NCBI RefSeq assembly: GCF_003258705.1
Contig: NZ_CP029480.1
Coordinates: forward strand, 1,736,001 to 1,800,000
DNA length: 64,000 bases
Reading direction: 5' to 3'
From: Arcticibacterium luteifluviistationis
GTDB lineage: Bacteria; Bacteroidota; Bacteroidia; Cytophagales; Spirosomataceae
Part shown: one piece after another, positions 53,995 through 63,513 of the stretch
Layout of the letters: each line of letters opens with the position of its first letter
Numbering within the stretch: position 1 is the stretch's first letter
Position numbers and translations under genes: made by a program
Notes under the pieces: model-generated
Seen by the model: only the letters and a program-made list of their open reading frames with translations
Databases searched by the model: none
What the model was told of the DNA's origin: nothing

Positions 53995-56622
53995 ATGAAT
54001 TTAAATCAATATACCATTAAAGCACAGGAGGCCATTCAGTTGGCAGTGCAAATAGCCCAAGGAAACCAGCAACAGGTGGTAGAACCAGGGCATCTATTAA
54101 AAGCATTGATAGAGCAAGACCCGAACACATCTTCTTACTTGTTTGGTAAGATGGGGGTTTCGGAAGCTGTAATAAATAAAGACTTAGAAGATTTAGTAAA
54201 TACTTATCCAAAAGTAAGCGGAACAAGTGGTCAGCCTTATCTAGGAAACGACTTGTCGGTAACTTTGGCGGCAGCAACCAACAAAATCAAGGACTTTGGA
54301 GACGAATATATTAGTGTAGAGATTCTTTACTGGGCATTAGCGGCAGGTAAAGAGAAAGTGGCTCAACTCTTGAAAAAGGTGGGCTTTGTGCAGAAGGAAA
54401 TAGAGAAGGCAATAATTGAACTAAGAGGAAAAGACAATCCAGTGAAAGACCAAAACGCAGAAAATAAATATCAAGCCCTGTCCAGGTACAGTATAAACCT
54501 TAATGAGCAGGCAAAGAAAGGAAAAATTGACCCGGTGATAGGAAGAGATGAGGAGGTACGACGAGTGCTTCAGATTTTGGCTAGAAGAACCAAAAACAAT
54601 CCAATATTATTAGGAGAACCAGGTGTGGGTAAAACTGCCATTGTAGAAGGTTTGGCCCAAAGGATAGTGCAAGGCGATGTGCCTGAAAATTTGAAATCAA
54701 AAACACTTGTGTCCTTAGATATGGGGCTTTTAGTGGCAGGAGCCAAATACAAAGGAGAATTTGAAGAGCGTCTGAAATCTGTTATCAAAGAAGTAAGCGA
54801 TTCGGAAGGGGAGATTATATTGTTCATTGACGAGATTCACACACTGGTAGGAGCAGGTGGAGGAGAAGGTGCCATGGATGCCGCCAATCTATTAAAACCA
54901 GCATTGGCAAGAGGCGAACTGCATGCCATAGGAGCTACCACTTTGAAAGAGTATCAAAAATACATTGAAAAAGATAAGGCTCTTGAGAGACGTTTTCAAG
55001 CGGTTATAGTAGATGAACCAAGTGTTACAGATGCTATTTCTATTTTGAGAGGTATTAAAGAAAAATACGAAGTTCACCACGGAGTGAGAATTCAAGATGA
55101 TGCTGTTATTTCGGCGGTGGAGTTGTCAAATAGGTATATTTCTGATAGGTTTTTGCCCGATAAGGCCATTGACTTAATGGATGAAGCTGCTTCTAAATTG
55201 AGGCTAGAAATGGACTCGATGCCAGAAGAAATGGATGAACTTAGAAGGCGTATCATGCAGCTAGAAATAGAGCGTGAGGCCATTAGAAGAGAAAAAGACA
55301 AAGAAAAAGAGGCAGTGCTGTCAAAAGAACTAGCCGAATTGAATCAAGATTTTGATGCCTACAAAGCTCAGTGGGAGAATGAAAAAGGTAAAGTAGATGA
55401 AATCAGAGCTTTGAAAGAAAAGATTGACCATTTCAAATTTGAGGCAGAGCAGGCTGAGCGTTCTGGTGATTTTGGCCTAGTAGCCGAGATTCGTTACGGG
55501 AAAATTCCAGCATCGGAAGAGAAACTAAAAGAGCTAGCTGCTTCTCATAAAGAAGGGAGTGTAGAAAGTTTGATAAATGAGGAAGTGACTTCAGAGGATA
55601 TTGCGGAGGTAGTAGGAAAATGGACCGGAATTCCAGTTTCAAAAATGCTACAAAGTGAGCGTGAGAAATTATTGTATTTAGAAGATGAACTGAAGAAAAG
55701 AGTAGCAGGTCAAGAGGAGGCAATAGGCTTAGTAGCTGATGCCGTGAGAAGGTCAAGAGCAGGTATGCAAGACCCTAAAAAGCCCATAGGTAGTTTCTTG
55801 TTTTTAGGAACCACAGGTGTAGGTAAAACGGAATTGGCAAGAACCTTAGCTCAATATCTCTTTAATGACGATACCGCCATGGTTAGAATAGATATGAGTG
55901 AGTATCAGGAAAGGCATGCGGTAAGTAGATTGGTGGGAGCCCCTCCAGGATATGTAGGTTATGACGAAGGTGGTCAGTTGACAGAAGCTGTAAGAAGGAA
56001 ACCTTATTCTGTGGTTTTGCTGGACGAAATTGAAAAAGCACACCCTGATGTATGGAACGTGCTCTTGCAAGTGCTAGACGATGGAAGGCTGACCGACAAT
56101 AAGGGTAGGGTGGCCAATTTTAAGAATACCATTATCATAATGACTTCGAATATTGGTTCTCAGGTAATTCAGGAGAAATATTTAGAGGCAAAAGGTGACG
56201 AATCGGCTTGGCATACGTACTATAAAGAGGAAGCCAAAGAAGGTGTTATGGATGTTTTGAAATTATCTGTAAGGCCAGAGTTTTTAAACAGGATAGATGA
56301 GATAGTACTCTTTGACCCATTAAGCAAAGTAAATATCCGTCAGATTGTTGAAATTCAGTTCCAAGGAATTAAAGACAGACTAGCCGAGCAAGGAATAACC
56401 TTAGAAGCTTCTGTGGAGGTTTTAGATAAGCTAGGGGAAGAAGGTTTTGACCCGGTATATGGAGCGAGACCGCTCAAAAGAGTTATTCAGCGAATGATTC
56501 TTAACGAACTGTCAAAGAAAATTTTGGCAAACGAAATAGATAAAGACGCGGTAATTATCATGGAACTTTCTCCAAAAGGAGATATAGTTTTTGAAAATGT
56601 GACAGCCGCCGAAGTAGTATAA
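53995..56622 (+). CDS. clpB: Protein disaggregase ClpB
   Basis: An 875-residue class I Clp/Hsp100 ATPase. It has the N-domain (about 1-150), first AAA+ module with Walker [14 protein letters not shown] and Walker [14 protein letters not shown], and the coiled-coil middle domain (about 405-530) that defines ClpB. The second AAA+ module has Walker [25 protein letters not shown] and a C-terminal sensor-2 GARPLKR. It extracts polypeptides from aggregates with DnaK. It lacks the ClpP-binding I-G-F/L loop. It is monocistronic, with its own terminator. Confidence 0.97.
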   Translation: MNLNQYTIKAQEAIQLAVQIAQGNQQQVVEPGHLLKALIEQDPNTSSYLFGKMGVSEAVINKDLEDLVNTYPKVSGTSGQPYLGNDLSVTLAAATNKIKDFGDEYISVEILYWALAAGKEKVAQLLKKVGFVQKEIEKAIIELRGKDNPVKDQNAENKYQALSRYSINLNEQAKKGKIDPVIGRDEEVRRVLQILARRTKNNPILLGEPGVGKTAIVEGLAQRIVQGDVPENLKSKTLVSLDMGLLVAGAKYKGEFEERLKSVIKEVSDSEGEIILFIDEIHTLVGAGGGEGAMDAANLLKPALARGELHAIGATTLKEYQKYIEKDKALERRFQAVIVDEPSVTDAISILRGIKEKYEVHHGVRIQDDAVISAVELSNRYISDRFLPDKAIDLMDEAASKLRLEMDSMPEEMDELRRRIMQLEIEREAIRREKDKEKEAVLSKELAELNQDFDAYKAQWENEKGKVDEIRALKEKIDHFKFEAEQAERSGDFGLVAEIRYGKIPASEEKLKELAASHKEGSVESLINEEVTSEDIAEVVGKWTGIPVSKMLQSEREKLLYLEDELKKRVAGQEEAIGLVADAVRRSRAGMQDPKKPIGSFLFLGTTGVGKTELARTLAQYLFNDDTAMVRIDMSEYQERHAVSRLVGAPPGYVGYDEGGQLTEAVRRKPYSVVLLDEIEKAHPDVWNVLLQVLDDGRLTDNKGRVANFKNTIIIMTSNIGSQVIQEKYLEAKGDESAWHTYYKEEAKEGVMDVLKLSVRPEFLNRIDEIVLFDPLSKVNIRQIVEIQFQGIKDRLAEQGITLEASVEVLDKLGEEGFDPVYGARPLKRVIQRMILNELSKKILANEIDKDAVIIMELSPKGDIVFENVTAAEVV

Positions 56623-56650
56623 AAACATGGTTAGGATTGAATAGATTTGA

Positions 56651-56682
56651 AAGCCGTCTCAGTTTCTGAGGCGGTTTTTTTT
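56651..56682 (+). terminator. Terminator of clpB (one of two identical copies)
   Basis: CCGTCTCAG-TTT-CTGAGGCGG followed by eight Ts. Together with the ten bases before it, this is a 40-base exact match to 60518-60557. Confidence 0.9.
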
Positions 56683-56907
56683 GATAGAATGCTGGAATAA
56701 TTTAAAGCCAAATTTTAATAATAATTATTAAAGGGATATTGTATTGTAGTTTTTGCGACATTTTATTGCATAATTAAGGAGTTATTTTTTTGTTAATCGT
56801 TTCACACTATTTTAAAGTGTAACTTTTGATTTATCTCAAATTAATGGTGTGTCTAAGTAAGAAAATTAGACTTACTTAGAATTCGCACTTTGTAATATAA
56901 ATTTAGA

Positions 56908-59640
56908 ATGCTTAATAGAATCCTGTGTCCAGTACATCGATTAAGCTTCGGTGTTATATTTACTATTTGTTTTATTTCCAGTTCATTGGTCTTAAGTGCC
57001 CAAAAGCTTGATATTTCCTTGAAGGATATTTCAGCTCAATTAGAGCTTTCCGAAAAGTATCTTAATGCTAACAAGAACGATAGCGTTCTTATAATTTCCA
57101 AAAATGTACTTATCAAACTAAAAGCAAATTCACAATTGAATACTGATATAGGTATTCGGTTTCAATTGGTAGAGGCTCTTGCTTTGGAGCAAAAAGAATA
57201 TGATGGTTTAGCACTTGAAAAGTTAAGCATGATAGTGGGTCAAAGCTTAGATAATGAGTTATGGGATGTATATAGTAGAGCATGTCTGGCTGAAGCTCTT
57301 ATTCATGAAAAATCTGAGCAAAAAGATATGTGTTTTGAATGGCTTGCATTAGCAGAGGAAACCATAAAGAAAAACCATTTAGAAAAGATTTATCCTTACT
57401 ATGCTATACGAATGGCTTCTGCCACACGGATTTTTTATTCGAATGATAAAGCCAAGTATTATCTTAACGAAGCTATAAGATCTGGTAGAGAGCAGAAATT
57501 GCTGAAGGAAGAAGCCCTTGGTCACCATCTCATGTATTTTATTCTTCCTGAAGATTCTGCTTCTCAAAGTCGGGAGCATTGGCGTCAGGCCTTAGAGCTT
57601 TATAAAGAGTTAAAAGATGATACAGGTGTTAGTTTTTGTTATGGTAGTATTAGTAAGACAGCGTATGATGCTGCAGCGTATAATCGGGCTCTTGCTTACA
57701 ATGACTCCTCGCTGTACTATACGGAGCTAGCTATTAAGAATGGATTTGTGAAGCATCCAGGGATAGGATTGTTTAATGTTAGAAGAGGCGAGATTTTTGA
57801 AAAATTAGGGCAGAAGGATTCTGCAATTATTTATCTTGAAAAAGGGTACGAACTTGAGGTGAGCCGACTAAAAGAAAAGTTATCTACGGATATTTTTGAA
57901 ATAGTATCAAGACATAAGCTAGACAAGGCAGAAAAAGCTATTGATTTTCAGGAGTCTAAGTTGCAACTTCTTAATATTCTTCTTTTTATCTCTATTCTTG
58001 CCATAGCTTTTATTGTTTCACTGCTTTATTTCCTCAGGAAAAATAATCGAAATCTAATTTTATCGGAGAAGAAATTACAAGACCAAAATAAGCTGATTCT
58101 TGAGCAGTCATCACAGCTTAAAACGCTGGATATTGCAAAATCTCGTTTTTTTGCTAATGTCAGCCATGAGCTAAGAACTCCTTTGACATTAATATTAGGG
58201 CCTATAAACACACTTTTGAAAGATGGGCAGATGGACAAGCGACAAACCAGTTTGCTGAAAATGGCAAGTAGAAGTGGTAAGGAACTGATTCATTTAGTTA
58301 ATGAGATTTTAGATCTGGGGAAACTTGATTCCCGTAAAATGAAATTAAAACTCAAAAGCACCCATCTTAAAAGTTTTTTCCAAACTTTCTTTGTGCAGTT
58401 TGAGTCATTGACTAGTCAAAAAAGCATAAGCTATGTTATTTTAAACAGTATTGATGAATCTGCTTTTGGGGAAATTGACGAGACAAAATGCCGTCAAATT
58501 GTCAATAATTTAGTATCCAATGCAATTAAATATACGCCTGAAAATGGGAAAGTTATCATTGAACTGAAACTAGAAAATTCAGAATTACATTTACTTGTTA
58601 GTAATTCAGGGAAGGAAATTAGTCAAAAAGACTTGCCTCATATTTTTGAAAGATATTACCAAGGTGAAGATGCTAAACTAGGTGGAACAGGAATTGGATT
58701 AGCTCTATGTCATGAATATGTTCATTTACTGAAAGGCCAAATTTCGGCTTATCATTCTGAGGAGGGGCAAACAGTTTTTGACGTTAAATTTCCATTAGAT
58801 ACCACTCAAGCTGTAGAGCCTGTGGAGGAGCTACTGCAAACTGATTTGATTGAAGAAAATTTTGTGCTATTACCTGTAGAAGCCTCACCAGGAATAGAAA
58901 AGCCAACAATTTTATTAGTTGAAGATAATCTTTCTCTGCAAGAATACATTTCCATGACACTGGAGCAAGACTATAAAATAGTTAAAGCATCTAATGGGCA
59001 AGATGCTTTATTGAAATTGACTTCAATAGATAAGTGTAGTCTTATTTTAAGTGATTTGATGATGCCTATTATGGATGGCTATGAACTAATTGAAAACATA
59101 AAGTCAAATGAGCTTACCCATAATATACCTATGATAATGCTAACTGCCAGAGTGGATCTGGAAGATAAGCTAAAAGCCCTTAGAATAGGTGTAGATGATT
59201 ATATTACCAAACCTTTTGATCAAGAAGAATTATTGGTTAGGATAGGTAATTTGCTTAAAAACAAAACTGTACGTGACCAAGCCATTTTGGAGGAAGTGTC
59301 AACTGGCTCTAATGATATAAATTCAGAAAATGATTGGTTTAACAGTTTTGAAGATTACGTTAGAGGAAATTGCGGAAACGCGAATTTGAATATTCCTGAA
59401 ATTGCTGAAGAATTTGCCATGAGTGAATCTACATTACTCAGACAGTTAAAAAAACGAACAGGGTTAACAACCATACAGTTTATCCAAGAAGTACGACTTC
59501 GTAAAGCGTTATTATTGCTCGAGAATGGAGAGTTTTACTCCATCAAAAATCTGGCGGCAGAAGTCGGCTATAAAGACGCCAGAACATTTTCCAGAAGCTT
59601 CAAAAGTAAGTTTGGAAAACTACCTACAGAAATGGCCTAG
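56908..59640 (+). CDS. Hybrid two-component system (TPR-type HTCS)
   Basis: A 910-residue one-protein signalling chain. It has an N-terminal hydrophobic segment, a helical TPR-like exported region (about 30-345), and a TM helix (about 352-374). A kinase core follows with H420 in FFANVSHELRTPL, N box IVNNLVSNAIKYTPENG and GTGIGLALCHEYVHL. The receiver has D716 in LILSDLMMPIMDGYE and K in YITKPFDQEE. An AraC helix-turn-helix (about 810-910: FAMSESTLLRQLKKRTG, ending RTFSRSFKSKFGKLPTEMA) completes it. Most HTCS control polysaccharide-use loci and sense with a propeller; this one has helical repeats, and no SusC/D genes are near. The signal and targets are unknown. Confidence 0.93.
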   Translation: MLNRILCPVHRLSFGVIFTICFISSSLVLSAQKLDISLKDISAQLELSEKYLNANKNDSVLIISKNVLIKLKANSQLNTDIGIRFQLVEALALEQKEYDGLALEKLSMIVGQSLDNELWDVYSRACLAEALIHEKSEQKDMCFEWLALAEETIKKNHLEKIYPYYAIRMASATRIFYSNDKAKYYLNEAIRSGREQKLLKEEALGHHLMYFILPEDSASQSREHWRQALELYKELKDDTGVSFCYGSISKTAYDAAAYNRALAYNDSSLYYTELAIKNGFVKHPGIGLFNVRRGEIFEKLGQKDSAIIYLEKGYELEVSRLKEKLSTDIFEIVSRHKLDKAEKAIDFQESKLQLLNILLFISILAIAFIVSLLYFLRKNNRNLILSEKKLQDQNKLILEQSSQLKTLDIAKSRFFANVSHELRTPLTLILGPINTLLKDGQMDKRQTSLLKMASRSGKELIHLVNEILDLGKLDSRKMKLKLKSTHLKSFFQTFFVQFESLTSQKSISYVILNSIDESAFGEIDETKCRQIVNNLVSNAIKYTPENGKVIIELKLENSELHLLVSNSGKEISQKDLPHIFERYYQGEDAKLGGTGIGLALCHEYVHLLKGQISAYHSEEGQTVFDVKFPLDTTQAVEPVEELLQTDLIEENFVLLPVEASPGIEKPTILLVEDNLSLQEYISMTLEQDYKIVKASNGQDALLKLTSIDKCSLILSDLMMPIMDGYELIENIKSNELTHNIPMIMLTARVDLEDKLKALRIGVDDYITKPFDQEELLVRIGNLLKNKTVRDQAILEEVSTGSNDINSENDWFNSFEDYVRGNCGNANLNIPEIAEEFAMSESTLLRQLKKRTGLTTIQFIQEVRLRKALLLLENGEFYSIKNLAAEVGYKDARTFSRSFKSKFGKLPTEMA

Positions 59641-59690
59641 GTTTTATGGGTTCTACTTTCTAAAAGTAGGAAAAGGCCTTTAGGCGACTA

Positions 59691-59726
59691 ATTTGACGGA
59701 AAATGGCACACATTTGACGGAAAATG
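59691..59726. promoter_or_regulatory. Two direct repeats with 21-bp period, possible LytTR site
   Basis: ATTTGACGGAAAATG occurs exactly twice, at 59691-59705 and 59712-59726. LytTR regulators bind pairs of direct repeats about two helical turns apart. This pair lies 180 bases upstream of a LytTR gene, so it may be its operator. A related word (GGTTCTAC) also occurs on each side. Confidence 0.55.
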
Positions 59727-59902
59727 TCCTTCATGATGGACTAATTTTGGTTCTACAAGGGTGTCGTTTATCTATACATCTCCATTGATCTATTTATTAA
59801 GATGTATGGCTATATACGCTTCTGGATCCTGCGAGTTTTTTTGGCTATCATGCCTTATCAAAACTGGTTGTTTAAAATTATTTTTAAACCAATTAGACCA
59901 TT

Positions 59903-60247
59903 ATGAAATACTTTATTAAGAAGAATAACTACGTAAATATTAGGCATGTAATTTTACTGCAAGGTATTGAGAATTACACTCTTTTTCATCTTGAAGATGG
60001 CTCCAAAATTATGTCTTCACATACCCTTAAAAGACACCAAGAAAAATTAGCAAACGAAGCGTTTCTAAGAGTAAATAGATCGACACTTGTGAATACAAGT
60101 TTTGTACAGAAAGTACAAACTAAAAATGCTGTTAGATTTATTCATCTCACAGATGGCAAGGAGATTAAAGTCTCACGCAGAAGACAAGGTACGTTAAGAC
60201 AGTTGGCAATTAATAATTACTTTCAAGGCTTGTCTACTGCTCATTAG
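59903..60247 (+). CDS. Stand-alone LytTR DNA-binding protein
   Basis: The 114-residue protein is only a LytTR domain: VILLQGIENYTLFHLEDGSKIM, HTLKRHQEKLANEAFLRVNRSTLVNTSFV (the F-x-R-V-x-R-S-x-x-V-N signature) and a final strand pair IHLTDGKEIKVSRRR. No receiver is attached, so it would bind DNA without direct phosphorylation or be part of a small switch. It follows the HTCS gene with 262 bases between, which contain the 21-bp-period repeat. Confidence 0.9.
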   Translation: MKYFIKKNNYVNIRHVILLQGIENYTLFHLEDGSKIMSSHTLKRHQEKLANEAFLRVNRSTLVNTSFVQKVQTKNAVRFIHLTDGKEIKVSRRRQGTLRQLAINNYFQGLSTAH

Positions 60248-60335
60248 TAAAACAGTTTGATCCGCTTTTAAAGTAAAAAAGTATGAAGTTGGATATAGGT
60301 CGTAAGTTCTTTTCTAAGCCCGCTTAAACCACATT

Positions 60336-60517
60336 ATGAAATACAGAAGGTTCATTTTAGTGATGCTTTTAGCCTTTATTTCGAATCTTACTTTTGCCAA
60401 ATTGAATAGTAGATGGCTCTTTTGCTTTGGACAGCAGGGCATGAGGCCGGTAACTTGACACTTTACGTACCTACTAGTAGCACGGCATTAAATGATATAA
60501 AGAAATTGATTGATTAA
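60336..60517 (+). pseudogene. Broken gene for a small secreted protein
   Basis: A 40-codon frame opens with a good signal peptide (MKYRRFILVMLLAFISNLTFA) and stops at 60456-60458. A second frame, shifted by one, carries GHEAGNLTLYVPTSSTAL and ends NDIKKLID followed by a stop at 60515-60517, directly before the duplicated terminator. A frameshift or deletion within one former short gene explains this. The original function is unknown. Confidence 0.45.
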
Positions 60518-60557
60518 ATAGATTTGAAAGCCGTCTCAGTTTCTGAGGCGGTTTTTT
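60518..60557 (+). terminator. Second identical copy of the clpB terminator
   Basis: Exactly the same 40 bases as 56641-56680, again placed just after a coding end. Its T-run overlaps the stop codon of the convergent NarL-type gene. Confidence 0.85.
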
Positions 60558-61191
60558 AGTTTTCAAACTCTGATATCAACTTGATGAGTTCTGTTACCTT
60601 TTTTACTTTAAGTTTTTTGTAAATGTTTTTTCGGTGAGCCTCTATGGTATGAAAACTTAAATCTAATTCTTTTGCGATGTCTCTAGTGGTGTTAGCATTT
60701 TTTATGAGGACAATCACTTCCATTTCGCGTTTGCTAAGTTTATAGACTTCTCCAAAACTCACTTTCGTTTGTTGTTCTGGTTGGTTATAATCTCCATAGT
60801 CAAAGAACTGGCCGCCATTTTTAATGATTTTTATGGAAGCCATCAAGATTTCTAGAGGAGATGACTTTAAAATGTAGCCTGAAGTGCCATGCCTTTTAGC
60901 TAGATCTATATATATAGGTTCATTACTATTGGCAAGGATAATTGTTTTAATCTCTGGGTTGTTAGTATGAGTGTCTTGAACAAAGTCCCAAAATCGTTGT
61001 TCTAGACTATTGGCATCTATTAGAAGTAGTTTAGGGCTTTCCTTTTTTAGAATACTCTTTATGTTGGGGTTAGTAGTTAGTAATCCTTTGCAGGTAAGAA
61101 TGCTTTTCGAATTGAGGAGGTTCTGCAACGCTTCTAGGTATAGCAATTGACTACTGATTACCATCACATTAAGTGGATTGAATTTGGTCAT
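60556..61191 (-). CDS. NarL/LuxR-type regulator with degenerate receiver
   Basis: A 211-residue protein: receiver-like domain (1-125) and a GerE helix-turn-helix (about 148-211: LSKREMEVIVLIKNANTTRDIAKEL, then SFHTIEAHRKNIYKKL). In the receiver the phospho-acceptor Asp (LLLIDANS) and the Lys (YILKSS) are present. The acidic pair after the first strand is replaced by Ser-Ser (NVMVISSQ), so it cannot bind magnesium in the normal way. It may act without phosphorylation. It lies between the LytTR/terminator region and the CpsB gene (divergent), so it may control the polysaccharide genes. Confidence 0.85.
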   Translation of the reverse strand: MTKFNPLNVMVISSQLLYLEALQNLLNSKSILTCKGLLTTNPNIKSILKKESPKLLLIDANSLEQRFWDFVQDTHTNNPEIKTIILANSNEPIYIDLAKRHGTSGYILKSSPLEILMASIKIIKNGGQFFDYGDYNQPEQQTKVSFGEVYKLSKREMEVIVLIKNANTTRDIAKELDLSFHTIEAHRKNIYKKLKVKKVTELIKLISEFEN

Positions 61192-61385
61192 TATCAGATG
61201 GAGTTTATATGGCTATTGAAATTTAAAGCTGTTTTAAAATCGATTTGATTCATTTGACGAATTTTAACTGGATGTTTTTCGCTGTTAGAATCTCTTAGTT
61301 TTTAGAAAAGTATGTTGTTCTTTATTGAGTGAGGTATAGCTTTTAGTGCTTAATTGCGAGATATTTTATTCTAGCCATTAGATTT

Positions 61386-62120
61386 ATGTTTAGCTTTTTT
61401 AGCAAAAAAAACACTTACGAAAACGCCTTCAATTTCTTAAAAACCGATATGCACTCCCATTTAGTCCCTGGTGTGGATGATGGATGTGCTTCGCTATCAG
61501 ATTCTATACTTTTAATAAAAGGATTGGTGGAGTTAGGTTTTGAGAAAATCATAACAACACCGCATATTTATCAAGGCTTTTATGAAAATGATAAAAGCAC
61601 TTTAGAAAAACCATTTCAAGAAGTTCTGGGTGAAATAGGAATGAGCATACCGATGATTGAATTTTCTTATGCATCAGAATATTTTGCGGACGAGTTTTTT
61701 GAAAAGAAAATAGAGCATGAAGAGTTGCTTTCATTTTCTGACAATTATGTCCTACTTGAAATCTCATTTGTAGCTTATTCCCAACGTATTGAGCATATTA
61801 TTTTCGATTTGATGACGAAAGGTTACAAGCCCATATTGGCTCATCCAGAAAGGTATCTTTATCTGAAAAACTCCATGGAGATATTCAGAAAGTTGAGACA
61901 GCTGGGCTGTGAACTTCAGATAAATACAAATTCTTTTGCAGGATATTACGGTTCGGCTAGTCAAGAGTTGGCTAACAAACTAATGGACGAAAAATTAGTA
62001 TCTTACTTAGGTACAGACATGCATCATGAAAGGCACCTGAACTGCATGAGAGAAATTGGTAATAACAAAAAACTAATGAAGAAGCTTAGAGCATATGAAT
62101 GGAAAAATTCATTGCTTTAA
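61386..62120 (+). CDS. CpsB/CapC-type tyrosine-protein phosphatase (PHP fold)
   Basis: A 244-residue PHP-family enzyme. TDMHSHLVPGVDDGC carries the first metal ligands (H-x-H). TTPHIYQGFYEN and PILAHPERYLYL supply further ligands, and GTDMHHERH near 215 gives the last D-x-H. Relatives dephosphorylate the tyrosine kinase that controls capsule/exopolysaccharide export. The partner kinase is not in the window. It is convergent with the glycosylphosphotransferase gene (6-base gap). Confidence 0.88.
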   Translation: MFSFFSKKNTYENAFNFLKTDMHSHLVPGVDDGCASLSDSILLIKGLVELGFEKIITTPHIYQGFYENDKSTLEKPFQEVLGEIGMSIPMIEFSYASEYFADEFFEKKIEHEELLSFSDNYVLLEISFVAYSQRIEHIIFDLMTKGYKPILAHPERYLYLKNSMEIFRKLRQLGCELQINTNSFAGYYGSASQELANKLMDEKLVSYLGTDMHHERHLNCMREIGNNKKLMKKLRAYEWKNSLL

Positions 62121-62126
62121 ATAGTA

Positions 62127-63509
62127 TTAATAAGCGTTTTCTTCTCCTTTGGCCATGTTGTAGACCGTCATTAGTATTATTTTCAAATCCGACCAAAAGG
62201 TCCAAGTTTCTATATAGTGAATGTCAAAATCTATACGTTTTTGCATGGCTTCATTAGTTTTAGTTTCTCCTCTGTAACCATTTACCTGAGCCCAGCCGGT
62301 AATTCCTGGCTTTACCCAGTGCCTTATCATGTATTTATCTATTAAGTCTTTAGTTCTCAGATTGTGCTCATGAGCGTGAGGTCTAGGACCCACTACAGAC
62401 ATTTCTCCTTTAAGTACATTAATGAATTGTGGAAACTCGTCTAGACTTGTTTTTCTTAAGAAAGCACCAATTTTAGTAATTCTTGGGTCATTTTGTGTAG
62501 CCTGATTAAAAGCTCCGGATTTTTTGACATCCTGACTGTCTACTACCATAGACCTAAATTTATAACATTTGAATTTTTTGCCATTTTCACCCCAACGATC
62601 TTGTTTGAAAAATACAGGCCCTTTTGAGTTAAGCTTTATCAGAATGGCGATGATAGGGAAGAGCCATGAAAATATAAGGAGGAACACCAAGCTAGAAAAT
62701 GCAATGTCAAAAGCTCTTTTCAGAAATAACCAGTGAGCTTGCTGTAAGGGTTCGCTTCGCAGTGTTATTAAAGGGTAGTTGCCAAATAGTTGGAATTGAA
62801 CCCTGTTTAAGTAATAGTTGCTATAGTTTGGGACAAACTTTAATCGTACCCCCTTGCTTTCGCAGCATTTATAGAGACCTTGGAGCATATCTTTGTTCAG
62901 GAGGTCAGAAGTAACGATGATGTCGTCAATAGTTACATTGTCATTATTGTTATGAAATTTTTCTAGTTCTTTTAAGTAAGAAAAATCACTACTATTTTCT
63001 TCGTTAGAAATAACCCCCAATACTTTCATGCCATAGTGTGGGTTGTTTTCTATTCGGCTAATAAGGTCGTCGGTAATCTTATTGTAGCCTACAAACATAA
63101 CATAGCGTGTGTTACCACCACCTTGTCTGTAATGGAGTAGTGCCTTTTTTGTGACGTAATTTTTAACAATTAATGCAATTAGTATAGAGCTAGCGTAGTA
63201 AAGCACAAAGGTCCGGGCAAAATTACTTTGGTTTAGAAGGAAGAAAAGTTGCCCTGCTATAAAGACTTGTATGACTACATTTTGGAGAATTAAGAGTAAC
63301 TCTCCCACAAAGGTCTCGGTCCTAAACTCATCATATAGGTTTGAGATCTTTGTTGAAAAATACCAGCCAGATAGCAGTACTATCAAGATGATGATGTCAG
63401 ACTCTAAAATTCCTCTTCCGCTTAATTGCATAGAGAGGAAGAAGCAGCCGGTTAAGAAAAGGCCGTCTGTAACTAGTTTTACGTATCCTACTTTTGTTAT
63501 GGTTCTCAT
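62127..63509 (-). CDS. Polyprenyl glycosylphosphotransferase (WcaJ-like)
   Basis: A 460-residue initiating enzyme of exopolysaccharide synthesis. It has four N-terminal helices (about 1-120) and a CoA-binding-like middle domain with VMFVGYNKITDDLISRI. After a fifth helix (about 275) comes the bacterial sugar transferase domain: KLNSKGPVFFKQDRWGENGKKFKCYKFRSMV, TSLDEFPQFINVLKGEMSVVGPRP and WVKPGITGWAQVNGYRG. It would put the first hexose-1-phosphate on undecaprenyl phosphate. The next gene upstream on the strand starts beyond the window edge and ends four bases before its ATG. Confidence 0.94.
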   Translation of the reverse strand: MRTITKVGYVKLVTDGLFLTGCFFLSMQLSGRGILESDIIILIVLLSGWYFSTKISNLYDEFRTETFVGELLLILQNVVIQVFIAGQLFFLLNQSNFARTFVLYYASSILIALIVKNYVTKKALLHYRQGGGNTRYVMFVGYNKITDDLISRIENNPHYGMKVLGVISNEENSSDFSYLKELEKFHNNNDNVTIDDIIVTSDLLNKDMLQGLYKCCESKGVRLKFVPNYSNYYLNRVQFQLFGNYPLITLRSEPLQQAHWLFLKRAFDIAFSSLVFLLIFSWLFPIIAILIKLNSKGPVFFKQDRWGENGKKFKCYKFRSMVVDSQDVKKSGAFNQATQNDPRITKIGAFLRKTSLDEFPQFINVLKGEMSVVGPRPHAHEHNLRTKDLIDKYMIRHWVKPGITGWAQVNGYRGETKTNEAMQKRIDFDIHYIETWTFWSDLKIILMTVYNMAKGEENAY

Positions 63510-63513
63510 AGTT

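Noticed and set aside
56908-59640. Polysaccharide utilisation locus controlled by the HTCS
   Set aside because: No SusC/SusD pair or glycoside hydrolase lies in the neighbourhood.
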